Source: JASEFH01 sp034679905
GTDB lineage: Archaea; Halobacteriota; Methanomicrobia; Methanomicrobiales; JACTUA01
Assembly: GCA_034679905.1 (NCBI GenBank)
Contig: JAXDAH010000102.1
Span: 1 to 27,832, forward strand
Direction: 5' to 3'
DNA length: 27,832 bases
The position numbers and the translations under genes are program-made. Below the pieces are notes generated by a model. It worked only from the letters and a program-made list of their open reading frames with translations, ran no database searches and was not told where the DNA came from. Numbering within the stretch: position 1 is the first letter of the stretch; each line of letters starts with the position of its first letter. Shown here piece after piece: positions 7,252-15,815 of the stretch.

Positions 7252-8268
7252 TTAAACTATGGTGTCCCCCTGCACGTCCGCTCCGGGCGGGCGGGCTGGA
7301 CGACGCCGCGAGAGGGCCGTAAGGCACTTGCCGAGGCGCGAGCAGGCAATGTAACCCTTCACATCCACTTCGACAGCACCGAACCCTTCCTTGAACCGCC
7401 GCAATCCCTCGTTATTCAAACTTGAGGCGAGGTTGATCCAGCGGTACCCCTCTCTGCAAGCCTCCTCGATGACGTCCCAGAATAACATGTAGTTGGCGAA
7501 GGTCCTCCGAAATCGGGAAGGTGTGGCATCGATCAGGAAGTGGATACCCTCCCCGTGCCACAGGCTGACGAGACCGGCGGCGAGCTCTCCATCCACCTCC
7601 GCGAGGTGGAGCCGAATCTGATGCCCTGCGTGCCCTGCCAAGGCATGGAAGAGTCGCTCGGGGAGAGGGGGGGTGCGGTAGCCCCACTCCCGTGCCCGCT
7701 CGGCGTAGAGGGGATAGAACGCCTGAAAGGCCTGTGCACCTGCTGCAGGGTGCGTCTCGACACCCTGCGTTCGGGCGGCCCGTATGCACCTCCTCGTCAG
7801 CCTTCGGAATCGTGTCTGCGATAGGGACTCGAATTCCGCGTCCAGCGAGATGACGTGGGCATGGTCGTTCTTCTGCTCCACGAATCCAGTATCCTCCGGC
7901 ACCGCAATATTCCAGAACGGGGGCAGGGTGAATTTGAAGATCGGATGCATGCCGCCGACGATAGTGCGGAGAAGAGCATCGATCTGCTCTTCTGTGAGCG
8001 GATGCGGGGAGAAGATACCCCCGTAGCCGAGAGGTACGGCATTGTAGCTGGAGTAGAGGTGGTGCCTCTCCTCTATCATGGGGACGAGCACCTCCATGCC
8101 GTCCACCCGATACAGCCTTGCGGCTGGTCGCATCGGGTAGGTCTCCGCCAGGATCTTCGTCCACAGCGGGGTATGGAAGAGGTAGCTGTTTGCAGAGGGA
8201 TCCACGATCGATTGCCAGGTGTGTTCCGGAACCGAGTCCTCCCAGTCGATACGAGGCTTTCTGCTCAT
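7252..8268 (-). CDS. FemAB-like GNAT-fold acyltransferase
   Basis: About 338 residues from ATG 8268; an ATG exists at 8310 but lacks a binding site, whereas 8268 follows GGAGGGAGAGG. The C-terminal half has the features of the FemAB/BioF2-type acetyltransferase domain: RFRRLTRRCIRAARTQGVE, then GELAAGLVSLWHGEGIHFLIDAT, then NYMLFWDVIEEACREGYRWINLASS and GLRRFKEGFGA. The N-terminal half carries the FHTPLWTKILAETYP motif common in these proteins. By context it is the best candidate for N-acylating the 4-amino sugar between the aminotransferase and hydrolase steps, the job of PseH/LegH in bacteria. That assignment is inference; such proteins can also add amino acids or other acyl groups. Its start overlaps the end of the upstream frame by four bases (ATGA). 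Confidence 0.8.
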   Translation of the reverse strand: MSRKPRIDWEDSVPEHTWQSIVDPSANSYLFHTPLWTKILAETYPMRPAARLYRVDGMEVLVPMIEERHHLYSSYNAVPLGYGGIFSPHPLTEEQIDALLRTIVGGMHPIFKFTLPPFWNIAVPEDTGFVEQKNDHAHVISLDAEFESLSQTRFRRLTRRCIRAARTQGVETHPAAGAQAFQAFYPLYAERAREWGYRTPPLPERLFHALAGHAGHQIRLHLAEVDGELAAGLVSLWHGEGIHFLIDATPSRFRRTFANYMLFWDVIEEACREGYRWINLASSLNNEGLRRFKEGFGAVEVDVKGYIACSRLGKCLTALSRRRPARPPGADVQGDTIV

Positions 8269-9065
8269 CCTCTCCCTCCGCGGCCTTTCGCGTGGAACCC
8301 GTCCTGGCATGTCGTGATGCGGTACATATGCTCGTCGGGCGGGTGCCCGCGACGGGGCATAGGGAGGATCCGGCCCGCGAGCTGCTCGGTGAGGGGATCC
8401 GCCGGCTGGTGCGGGACGATCTCCCCATACGCGTCCTCCCGGTGCATCAACGCCTCCACGGGGCGTTCCGTATCACAAACCCGCTGCCTCTCATCGATGA
8501 TGCGTCCGGGGGGTTGGCTGTGTCGTTCAAGGTGCAGGATCTCGGGCAGTCGGGATCTCTCTTCTCATGGAACCAAGGCGGGGGATAGGAGTTGTTGCCC
8601 GGGAGGGCCTCCATCGGCTCCTGTGTGTTGCTGCTCCGGAGGGCGTTTTCGTCCAGGCTCTCCAGCGCAAGGGATCCGGCGGTAGCCTGCCGATCGTCCA
8701 ACCGCCGGCGGGGGAATTCGATGGGGGGGAGGTCTGCGATGCGGTTCTTCATCCGGTACCAGCTCCCGGTATAGGTTCTCGATAGTGGTACTCGGCGTGA
8801 CCTCCGTCTTGGCGCCCCCCCCGATCCTGCACTGCAGACGTTTTTTAGATCCTGCGTGCATTCCCCGCCGCTGGCCCCGGGCTGCATCTGACGGTCGATG
8901 GGGGCGGCACGGTATGCCCCTCTGCTGTAGCGCGGGCAGATGTTCTCGCATTTATGGACATGGATCTCCTCGGTGGCTTCGTCTGATGAGAGCGGGAGCA
9001 GCAGACGGTTCGGATCAGAATCGGATCGAGATCGAGCCAGCACCCGATGTCATCACCTTCGTCAT
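8265..9065 (-). pseudogene. Frame-broken coding region, product unknown
   Basis: No single frame spans this 0.8 kb, but coding-like minus-strand segments follow one another in alternating frames: a start near 9053-9065 (MTSGAGSISI), a Cys-containing segment (HKCENICPRYSRGAY), then KTEVTPSTTIENLYREL, then DRQATAGSLALESLDENAL, and finally DERQRVCDTERPVEALMHRE to a TGA at 8265. The switches fall at G8 (minus; 8815-8822), C7 (minus; 8723-8729) and C6 (minus; 8508-8513); one more near 9010-9040 has no such tract. Each segment has GC-rich third positions in its own frame and R/P/S-rich sequence in the others. The final TGA overlaps the acyltransferase ATG by four bases, as in genuine operon junctions. 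I do not recognise the protein. It may be a decayed gene, a phase-variable gene or an assembly artefact. An antisense ORF over 8328-8588 also has high third-position GC, so the strand is not certain. Confidence 0.4.
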
Positions 9066-9081
9066 CCTGTCACCGATATAG

Positions 9082-9089
9082 TATTTATA
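9082..9089 (-). promoter_or_regulatory. TATA box candidate for the 9065-6167 genes
   Basis: TATAAATA on the minus strand, just before the end of the WbqC-family gene, would start transcription near 9058, almost at the first start codon of the frame-broken region. It could be an internal promoter feeding the acyltransferase and dehydratase. Confidence 0.4.
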
Positions 9090-9816
9090 CGTTATTGCGA
9101 GGATCGCTCTCCCGCGGGGGCCTTCTCCCCTGCAGGATCACATCGAGGGAGGCGGGGCCTACGTTGAAGAGGAGATCGATGACGGAGAGATAGGGGACGA
9201 ACTCCCCATAGAGCTGGGGATAAACAGGATGCTCGTACTCGTGGAACCGCAGCGTAATGCCCGCCTGGGCGAACCGATCCGGATCCATGAAGGATCGGCC
9301 CGCGGCACCCTCCACCAGTTCGGTGATCCCGGTCCGCTGACAGAGGTACACAGCCCGGTCCACCGTATCCATCGGCTCATCATGGAGCCCGAGCTCCGAG
9401 GAGAGGACGACCGTCGGTGAGAGGGCGAGGATACCGAGAACCGCACGGATGATCGCAAGGTTCAGGTCCCTTAGCAGGGTAAACTCGCGGCTGAAGATCG
9501 CCTCAAACGTCCCCCTGTACTCTGCAAAGAAGGGAGCTTTTCGGTATGCCTGCTCGATCAGCTTCCAGTGCTTCTTGAGCGGGTTCCCGTGGTTGTAGGA
9601 GATCCGGACACGGTGGATAGGGGTCTCGATCGGCTCTTTCTGCACCGGAAGATTCAACCACATGGTGCCCTCGGGGGTCTTGATACGATTCCGCTTTTGC
9701 CAGGATCTTCGGTTAAACTGCAGGTGGTCCGCCGCGACGTACGTATCCGCACCCGCGATCGCATCGAAGTAGCCCATCCACGGGAGGTACGTGGGCTGAA
9801 AGATAGCTCCTCTCAT
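9085..9816 (-). CDS. WbqC family protein
   Basis: About 243 residues from ATG 9816, which has AGGAG seven bases upstream; the open frame extends to 9870 but without a binding site. The start of the protein, FQPTYLPWMGYFDAIAGADTYVAADHLQF, and the following RSWQKRNRIKTPEG are the hallmark of the WbqC family, named from bacterial O-antigen loci. Later landmarks are MWLNLPVQ and the C-terminal EYEHPVYPQLYGEFVPYLSVIDLLFNVG outline, also typical. The biochemical role of the family is not settled; members often sit beside amino-sugar or nonulosonic acid genes, and a transferase role acting on an amino group has been suggested. Here it lies 72 bp after the cytidylyltransferase/hydrolase fusion, in line with that association. 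Confidence 0.88.
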   Translation of the reverse strand: MRGAIFQPTYLPWMGYFDAIAGADTYVAADHLQFNRRSWQKRNRIKTPEGTMWLNLPVQKEPIETPIHRVRISYNHGNPLKKHWKLIEQAYRKAPFFAEYRGTFEAIFSREFTLLRDLNLAIIRAVLGILALSPTVVLSSELGLHDEPMDTVDRAVYLCQRTGITELVEGAAGRSFMDPDRFAQAGITLRFHEYEHPVYPQLYGEFVPYLSVIDLLFNVGPASLDVILQGRRPPRESDPRNNV

Positions 9817-9888
9817 AAACTGGCTCCTGTGCACGCAAGCCTGCTGTAGGGGCCTCCTCCCTACCGGCATCGACCTGGGTGCCGCGAG

Positions 9889-11610
9889 TTAGGTCGTTGA
9901 AGTTCGGTTGTTAGACGCCCGAAGGTATTTATGAATTTCTGTCACAATCTCCCCCTTGCCCCGGCCGATCTCGAGATCCTTCGTATTCGCCGGGTGTATA
10001 TACCGAGCACCGGAGAGCCATAGGGGACCGATAGGGCTGCCCCCGTAGCGAGAAAAGAACTCTCGATAGACCTCGCGCTGCATGTCATTCTGGCACAGGA
10101 GGGCAACCGGGCGACCCAGGGCAAGAGCCTCGAACATCGTCAGCCCGGGGTGTGTGACCACCGCATCCGCCGCACGGATCAGCTCTGCCAGGCTCCGGTT
10201 CTGTACAACCTCTACGCTACCCCTGCGCTCCTCCAGGGTCCGTGAAAGCGCCTCGCGGTAGCCGAACAGGGGACCGAGAACCACCTGAATCGATACGTCC
10301 TCTCCATCCAGTTCCTCCACTGCCCGTGTGGTAAGGTTCAGGGGATCGCTCCCCCCGAACGATATGAGGATGCGCCGGATGCTGCCTGGGCGCCCCGGCG
10401 CCGATTCAGCGTCCGTATCGAAATCCGAAGAGAGTATCAGGTACTTCGGCCCCTGGAAGTACCGGCGTCCGCCTGCATCCACCGCGGCGAGGTTCCGGAA
10501 TCCCGGATCGGCAAGAGCGTTTACGACCATATCGGCATGCTCGTTCGCCGCCGTGGTGTTATCGAAGATGAGGATCTTCGCCTCCGTGCATTCGCGCATC
10601 TCTCTGGTAAACGTTTCCTCGAGGATGTACCGGTCTATTACGATCAGGTCGGGTCGAATGCCCTCGAGTGCTCTCACGATCGCAGCGTCCCGATCCCGGA
10701 TGATACAGGAGAATCCCCTCTGACCGATCAGCTCGGTAACTGCACCGTCTCCCCGCACTATGAAGAGGATATCGTATTCGCATCCCGACAGCTCCCCGGC
10801 GAGGGTGAGGGCGCGGAAGAGGTGCCCCATCCCCATCTCCTTACCGCCATCGGTAACGAATACAACCCGCTGCCTCTCTCCCTGCCGATAGTGTCTCTGG
10901 CGGACAGCCCGGTTCAGTTCTGCAATCCCGGGGTGACTGTCCAATACGGCGAGGATGTCGGCCCTATCCGATTCCACGAGATCCGGAAGGTGGCTCGCGA
11001 GCGCCTGGAAGACCTGCAGGTCGCGGGGATCGTCGATGGTAAGCCGGATGTCATCCCTCTTCAGGGAAGCGGGTGGCTCCAGGATGGCGATGCGGAAGAG
11101 ATCCGGGTGCTCGTAGAGGTAGGGCGTGACGTGTTCTCGGTGCCAGACCTCTCTTCCTTCCCGCTCCGCCCGTGCCAGCGCTTCATGGGTGAAGACCTCG
11201 CTGCCGAGCCCAAGAATCACGCCTCCCACGGCGGCGTAATCGCATCCTTCCCTGACGAGGTGCCGCACGAGGTCTTCCATGAGCTCGAGGTCTGTCAGAG
11301 GATTGTCGGCCGTCACCCGCACGATGACAGCGGCTCCGACCGCATCCGCGGCCCCGAGGTACCGGCCCAGCACATCCTCCTCGTCGCCCCGATACCAGTC
11401 CGCTCCGCACCGTTCTGCAAGGGCCACGATCGGGTCGTCGATAGGCCTCACGGTTGTGGCAACGACGATTGCATCCAGGCATCTCGACTTCTGCAGCCTG
11501 CGGATCAGGATCTCGAGGGCCGAAAATCCTCCGATCCTCTCCAGCACTTTGCCGGGCAACCTCGTGGATCCCATCCGTGCCTGGACAATCGCGGCCACCC
11601 GGCCCCTCAT
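9889..11610 (-). CDS. Fused CMP-sugar cytidylyltransferase (SpsF/PseF-like) and UDP-sugar hydrolase (PseG-like)
   Basis: About 573 residues from ATG 11610; the frame extends to GTG 11622, but ATG 11610 gives an ATGA overlap with the upstream stop and has GGAG about seven bases before it. Residues 1-240 are an SpsF-type nucleotidyltransferase: IVQARMGSTRLPGKVL at the N-terminus, RVTADNPLTD, and RLTIDDPRD. Residues ~245-573 match PseG: TDGGKEMGMGHLFRALTLA with Gly-Met-Gly-His at 260-263 (His is the expected catalytic residue), VIDRY, ISFGGSDP, and a GT-B-like tail VTHPGLTMFEALALGRP. Family knowledge: PseG removes UDP from the bis-acylamino sugar before synthase action; SpsF/PseF-type enzymes add CMP to the finished nonulosonic acid. 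The fusion joins two steps that are separated by the PseI-like synthase encoded just upstream. Confidence 0.9.
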   Translation of the reverse strand: MRGRVAAIVQARMGSTRLPGKVLERIGGFSALEILIRRLQKSRCLDAIVVATTVRPIDDPIVALAERCGADWYRGDEEDVLGRYLGAADAVGAAVIVRVTADNPLTDLELMEDLVRHLVREGCDYAAVGGVILGLGSEVFTHEALARAEREGREVWHREHVTPYLYEHPDLFRIAILEPPASLKRDDIRLTIDDPRDLQVFQALASHLPDLVESDRADILAVLDSHPGIAELNRAVRQRHYRQGERQRVVFVTDGGKEMGMGHLFRALTLAGELSGCEYDILFIVRGDGAVTELIGQRGFSCIIRDRDAAIVRALEGIRPDLIVIDRYILEETFTREMRECTEAKILIFDNTTAANEHADMVVNALADPGFRNLAAVDAGGRRYFQGPKYLILSSDFDTDAESAPGRPGSIRRILISFGGSDPLNLTTRAVEELDGEDVSIQVVLGPLFGYREALSRTLEERRGSVEVVQNRSLAELIRAADAVVTHPGLTMFEALALGRPVALLCQNDMQREVYREFFSRYGGSPIGPLWLSGARYIHPANTKDLEIGRGKGEIVTEIHKYLRASNNRTSTT

Positions 11611-12605
11611 ACATCGCTCCACGTGATCGGTGTATCGGCCGCGATGGCGTTCCTAGCCGCCCTCCCGACCACGATGCTCCGATGCTTCGGCTCGATGCCG
11701 GTACCCGGCCGAACGATCTTGATCTTCTCTTCGGTGAGAATATCCCCGGCAGCGATTCCTTCTCTTGCTGCCAGGCTCCGCCGTGCGAGCGGTCGTATCT
11801 CTTCCTCTGCAGCGGCGGGTCGTTTCAGGCCGTCACCGAGCGCGGCCTCGACCGAGCGGATCGTCTTCACCATCTCCCTGAAGTCGGCCGGTTCCAGGGA
11901 GAGTGCGTGATCCGGGCCGGGGAGTCTCCGGTCTAGGGTGAAGTGTTTCTCGATCAGCTGCGCACCCACCGCCACCGCGACCGCCGGAATCAGGGACCCC
12001 TCCGTGTGATCCGAGAACCCCACGGGCATCCGGAACACCTCTTTTAGCTGCCGGATCGCGAGAAGGTTGGCGTCCGCTACTGCCGTCGGGTAGGAGGAGA
12101 CGCAGTGCAGCAGCGCCACCTGCCCGTTTCCGCTCTCGTAAATTGTACGGAGGGCCTCCTCAACCTCCGAGAGATGTGCCATGCCGGTGGAGAGGATGAT
12201 CGGCCTCTGTCGGGCGGCAATATACTCGAGGAGTGGCAGGTCGGTGAGATCTCCGCTCGCCACCTTGAAGAGCGGCGTCCCGAGCCGGTCCAGGAGATCC
12301 GTGCTCTCTTCGCCAAAGACGCTGCCGGAGAAGAGGATTCCTGTATCCCGCGCGGTATCCGCGAGCTCCCCCCACTCCTCCGTGGAGAACTCGAGCCCCT
12401 TGAAGAGGTCGTAGTAGGCGGCGCTCCGACTGCAGAACTCCTCGGTCCTATAGATCTGGAACTTCACGAGATCCGCCTCTGCCTCCGCAGCGGCCCGTAT
12501 GAGCCGTTTTGCCTGTTCGAGATCCCCGTCGTGGTTCAGCCCGGCTTCTGCGATGATGAAGCAGGGTTGCCCATCCCCTATCATTCTGTCTCCCATCGGT
12601 ATCAT
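11607..12605 (-). CDS. pseI: Nonulosonic acid synthase (NeuB/PseI/LegI family)
   Basis: The protein has 332 residues, the normal size for this family. N-terminal TIM barrel: IIAEAGLNHDGDLEQAKRLI, DLVKFQIY, ILSTGM, LLHCVSSYPT, VGFSDHT and EKHFTLDRRLPGPDH, all diagnostic of NeuB-type enzymes that condense PEP with a six-carbon amino sugar. The C-terminal ~60 residues form the SAF (antifreeze-like) domain (RRSLAAREGIAAGDILTEEKI, PGTGIEP). It lies between the aminotransferase and the fused cytidylyltransferase/PseG genes. ATG 12605 is preceded by AGGTGA, which overlaps the end of the upstream gene; the spacer is six bases. A PseI-type role fits the PseG-like neighbour, but sequence alone cannot separate Pse from Leg or another isomer; the symbol is therefore tentative. 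Confidence 0.92.
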   Translation of the reverse strand: MIPMGDRMIGDGQPCFIIAEAGLNHDGDLEQAKRLIRAAAEAEADLVKFQIYRTEEFCSRSAAYYDLFKGLEFSTEEWGELADTARDTGILFSGSVFGEESTDLLDRLGTPLFKVASGDLTDLPLLEYIAARQRPIILSTGMAHLSEVEEALRTIYESGNGQVALLHCVSSYPTAVADANLLAIRQLKEVFRMPVGFSDHTEGSLIPAVAVAVGAQLIEKHFTLDRRLPGPDHALSLEPADFREMVKTIRSVEAALGDGLKRPAAAEEEIRPLARRSLAAREGIAAGDILTEEKIKIVRPGTGIEPKHRSIVVGRAARNAIAADTPITWSDV

Positions 12606-12611
12606 CTTGGC

Positions 12612-13805
12612 TCACCTGTGATAGTACGTAGCCAGCTTCGTGACGGCGGCGATGACATCCTCCACGTCCTCCTCCCGCATCCGCGGATAGAGCGGGAGCG
12701 AGAGGATCCGCTCGTAGACCCGTTCCGCCACCGGAAAGTCACCCCGCCGATAGCCGAACGTCTCCGCGTAGTAGGGCTGGAGATGGAGAGGGATGAAATG
12801 GACACTCGTGCCAATATTCTCGGCACGAAGCGCTTCGATGAACTGGTCCCGCCCGATATTCAAGTGTTCCGTGTCGATCCGGATCGGGTAGAGGTGCCAG
12901 GCATGGAGTATCCCCTCATGGCAGTGGGGGCAGGCGATCCCGGGGAGGTCACGGAAGGCCCGGTCGTATCGCCGGGCAATGTTCTCTCGCGCCCGCTGCA
13001 TCCCGGGAAACCGGCGGAGCTGGTGGATACCCATCGAGGCTTGGATGTCGGTCATGTTGTGCTTGTAGCCGGGATACAGCACCGCATAGTACCAGGAGCC
13101 CTGTGAAGAGTAGCGCTTCCAGGCGTCCCGGCTCATGCCGTGCAGGCTGAGGATGCGAATCCTTTCGGCAAGTCTCGCATCCGGTGTAACGACCATCCCG
13201 CCCTCGGCGGTCGCCAGGTTCTTCGTCGCATAAAAGCTGAAGGATGCGGCATCGCCGAACGTCCCCACCATCTTCCCTCTATAGGCGGCGCCAAGGGCGT
13301 GGGCCGCATCCTCAACCACCCGAAGGTTATACTCCCCGGCGATCGAGAGTATTTTCTCCATGTCGCAGGGGTGGCCGGCATAGTGCACGGGGATGATCGC
13401 CTTCGTCCGCTTCGTGATCGAGGCCTCGAGCTGCTGGGGGTCAAGGTTGCAGGTCTCTGCATCGATGTCGGCGAAGACCGGCTTGGCACGAAGATGCACG
13501 ATGATATTTGCCGTTGCCGTAAAGGTGAAAGGGGACGTGATGACCTCATCGCCCTCCTGGATGCCCAGTGCGAGCAGGGACAGGAAGAGCCCGGCGGTGC
13601 AGGAGTTGACCGCTATCGCATGTGGGCAGTCGACGTATGCGGAGAACTGCTCTTCGAATGCATGGGTCTTCGGGCCTGTCGTTATCCAGTCGGAACGGAG
13701 AGTATCGACCACCTCTTCGATCTCCGCCTCCCCTATACAATGCCGGAACGCCGGTAGGAACGCATCCCGTACCGGCATCCCACCAAGAATCGCAGGTTTA
13801 TCCAT
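12612..13805 (-). CDS. pseC: UDP-4-keto sugar aminotransferase (DegT/DnrJ/EryC1; PseC/LegC-like)
   Basis: About 397 residues from ATG 13805, which has GAGGT nine bases upstream; a TTG five codons earlier opens the frame but has no binding site. It is a PLP-dependent sugar aminotransferase of fold type I: SDWITTGPKT near 38-46, VNSCTAGLFLSL at 66-77, SPFTFTATAN, VVEDAAHALGA with Asp166 near the PLP nitrogen, and SFYATKNLATAEGGMV with Lys195 as the expected Schiff-base residue. The C-terminal HAWHLYPIRI and HFIPLHLQPYY are also typical. Expected reaction: transfer of an amino group from glutamate to C4 of the 4-keto-6-deoxy sugar made by the dehydratase at 6167-7177. First gene of the nonulosonic acid operon, with a TATA candidate upstream. 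The Pse-specific symbol is tentative. Confidence 0.92.
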   Translation of the reverse strand: MDKPAILGGMPVRDAFLPAFRHCIGEAEIEEVVDTLRSDWITTGPKTHAFEEQFSAYVDCPHAIAVNSCTAGLFLSLLALGIQEGDEVITSPFTFTATANIIVHLRAKPVFADIDAETCNLDPQQLEASITKRTKAIIPVHYAGHPCDMEKILSIAGEYNLRVVEDAAHALGAAYRGKMVGTFGDAASFSFYATKNLATAEGGMVVTPDARLAERIRILSLHGMSRDAWKRYSSQGSWYYAVLYPGYKHNMTDIQASMGIHQLRRFPGMQRARENIARRYDRAFRDLPGIACPHCHEGILHAWHLYPIRIDTEHLNIGRDQFIEALRAENIGTSVHFIPLHLQPYYAETFGYRRGDFPVAERVYERILSLPLYPRMREEDVEDVIAAVTKLATYYHR

Positions 13806-13911
13806 ACATAGAAACCTCAACCGACGAAGTGCCGGAATCCTTGCGGATTCTTCTGATATTTCTCTATGCGCAGGCCACGACCCGGCAGGTTATAGCATAA
13901 GGCACACGGGG

Positions 13912-13919
13912 AAATATAA
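13912..13919 (-). promoter_or_regulatory. TATA box candidate for the nonulosonic acid operon
   Basis: TTATATTT on the minus strand lies about 107 bp upstream of the aminotransferase ATG, predicting a start near 13888 and a leader of about 80 nt. It is flanked by GGGGA and TCCCC arms (13908-13930), an imperfect dyad around the TATA element that also overlaps the stop of the upstream gene. Confidence 0.4.
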
Positions 13920-13922
13920 TCT

Positions 13923-15815
13923 TTATCCCCCCTCGGACCGGGCTCCCGTGTTGCGAGCGAACCCTGCAAAGGGATCCCTCTTCTTCCGTGCACCACTGCC
14001 GTGCACCAGGTACACTTCCATATTCTGCCCCTCATAGATCCGATCGACGGTGGGATCGCTGTCGAGCCGTTCGAAGTCGCTCTCGTTGAATCGAGCCAAG
14101 GAGCGGTACAGCGTGCTGTAAATCTCGAGGATGAACTTTTCATCCAGCATTATGTAGCGGTCTCCCGCGATTGACTCCCCGAGGTAGCGGTGACTGGTGT
14201 AGTTGAAATGGGAGACGTGGCCAAGGTCAAATACCTGGGATCGTAGGATCGCATCCTGTCGCATCCCCAGATGGGCACTTGCGATCCGATACGGAGGGGG
14301 CACCTTGTGGTACATGAAGGTGGTGTTCGGTTTCCGATGCTCCATCACCCAGAATTCCCCCTCCAGGCTCGCATGACTTATCGCATCGTTCGTGCGGTAG
14401 ATGAAAGGGGACGGATAGAAGATCCAGATGCTCAGCACCGAAGCGAAGAGGATGACCCCCACAATGAGCAGGGGCCGAATTCGCCGCAGGGGCAGCCTGC
14501 CGAAGAGGCCCTGGTGCAGGCCGTTCAGGGAGTGGAGCGAGAGTCCGACCAGGAGCGGGAAGAGTGTGATGACAAAGAACTTCATCCGCTCGCTTGCGAG
14601 GCCTGTGAGGGGGTGCACGAAGTCCACTATCCAGAGGAGAGTGGCTAACAGGAAGAGGCAGGAGTATCCCACGAATGCTCGCGTGTCACGCACCCCGGCG
14701 GTATTCCTATGCCACAGGACCATCAGGATCGCAGCGAGGGAGAGCCCCAGCAGAAGGAAGTAGACCCCATAGCCCTTGATCGTCGTCAGGAGGATGTCGA
14801 AGATGGAGAGACCGAGCTTCCAGGCTGCGCCGGTGGCCTCCTCGATAGGCCCCTCCCCGAGCGCCGTCAAGGTATACCACCCCTCAAGGGTATCCAGGAG
14901 GCCGTTCCAGACCCTCGGGACCCTCCATGCCCAGACGACGAGAATGATAATGATGAGGTAGGACAGGCTGAATCGTATCTGGCGCAGTTCTCGGATGGAA
15001 GGGAGAACTCTAACCTTCTGCTGCCATCGCCGGTGAATCAGGCCGCTCGCTTCCATCACGAGCAGGACGATCACCAGGAGGCTTGCAGAGACTGGATGAA
15101 ACATGGGGGCGGCGGCAACGAGAAGTACGAGCGGTATACCAAACCCGAGCGACCCGCTGCGGGAGAATCGGACATAGAGGTAGAGGATCAGGGGGATCGT
15201 GAGCAGGGTGAAACCCATCGGAAACAGCTGTCCGAAGTAATAGACGTTAAGCACCGTGCTCGTGAGCACCGCGAGGATCGCCGCCCGCTTCTCAAGCACC
15301 TCGCGGGCAAGGAGGTACGTGGTGACGATGAAGAGGAGGTAGAAGAGGGGACCGATGAAGGCGATGTATCGTTCCGGAGCGATTTGAGACAGGAACCCGA
15401 TCTGGGAGCACAGGGTATGTGTGATGGGGTAGGGGTTCGTCTCCACCGTACCGAAGAGCAGTATGTTATTGATATACCCGAGGTGCGTCATATGGTCTTC
15501 GCTTGCCGAAATTGCGTATCCCCGCAGGAACGGCAGGAGAGCGACCACCAGGTTGGCCATCAGGACGAGGACGAGCCCCGGTCTCCACCAGTACGGACGT
15601 CCCCTCTCGATGAGGGCGCTGTACACCACCAGCAGGATGCCACCGGCGAGGGCAGTGAAGAACAGCAGCCAGAAGAATGGCGGCAGGGCGGTGTAAAGGG
15701 AGATCTCATAGCCACGGATGGTGTAGAACCCGATGCAGGCGATAGCGGCCGAGAGTGCGAGGTATAGGGCGGCAGCTGCAAGGGCGAGCTGGCGATCCCG
15801 AGAGTTCCTATTCAA
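13923..15815 (-). CDS. Multi-pass membrane protein, GT-C glycosyltransferase-like
   Basis: The protein has 630 residues: about 12-13 membrane segments up to residue ~480, then a ~150-residue soluble C-terminal domain probably outside the membrane. The first large extracytoplasmic loop holds SEDHMTHLGYINNIL (acidic pair at 106-107), the position where GT-C enzymes carry their catalytic or metal-binding acidic motif. A late loop has HPLTGLASERMKFF. This layout fits lipid-phosphosugar-dependent GT-C transferases, though I do not recognise a named subfamily. The start is TTG 15815, supported by GGAGGGTG with proper spacing; the first bases overlap the upstream gene by 8 bp, so the pair is co-translated. 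It may transfer sugars to, or polymerise, the surface glycan on the outer face (inference). Confidence 0.7.
   Translation of the reverse strand: MNRNSRDRQLALAAAALYLALSAAIACIGFYTIRGYEISLYTALPPFFWLLFFTALAGGILLVVYSALIERGRPYWWRPGLVLVLMANLVVALLPFLRGYAISASEDHMTHLGYINNILLFGTVETNPYPITHTLCSQIGFLSQIAPERYIAFIGPLFYLLFIVTTYLLAREVLEKRAAILAVLTSTVLNVYYFGQLFPMGFTLLTIPLILYLYVRFSRSGSLGFGIPLVLLVAAAPMFHPVSASLLVIVLLVMEASGLIHRRWQQKVRVLPSIRELRQIRFSLSYLIIIILVVWAWRVPRVWNGLLDTLEGWYTLTALGEGPIEEATGAAWKLGLSIFDILLTTIKGYGVYFLLLGLSLAAILMVLWHRNTAGVRDTRAFVGYSCLFLLATLLWIVDFVHPLTGLASERMKFFVITLFPLLVGLSLHSLNGLHQGLFGRLPLRRIRPLLIVGVILFASVLSIWIFYPSPFIYRTNDAISHASLEGEFWVMEHRKPNTTFMYHKVPPPYRIASAHLGMRQDAILRSQVFDLGHVSHFNYTSHRYLGESIAGDRYIMLDEKFILEIYSTLYRSLARFNESDFERLDSDPTVDRIYEGQNMEVYLVHGSGARKKRDPFAGFARNTGARSEGG

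Noticed and set aside
8328..8588. Plus-strand frame with high third-position GC and a protein-like C-terminal sequence
   Set aside because: It has no upstream continuation, start or binding site and sits antisense to the last part of the frame-broken region, which joins the next gene by an ATGA overlap. Kept as an open alternative, not listed as a gene.
10537..11910. 457-codon plus-strand open frame
   Set aside because: It lies antisense to the fused cytidylyltransferase/PseG gene and the synthase gene, both with clear motifs; the antisense product has no recognisable domain. Long antisense frames are expected in GC-rich genes.
13805..13820. TTG 13820 as start of the aminotransferase
   Set aside because: GAGGT is correctly placed for ATG 13805 and would fall inside the coding sequence if TTG were used.
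14709..15767. 352-codon plus-strand frame rich in Glu, Asp, Gln and Arg
   Set aside because: It is the exact antisense of the membrane segments of the GT-C-like gene, whose hydrophobic codons read as polar ones on the other strand.
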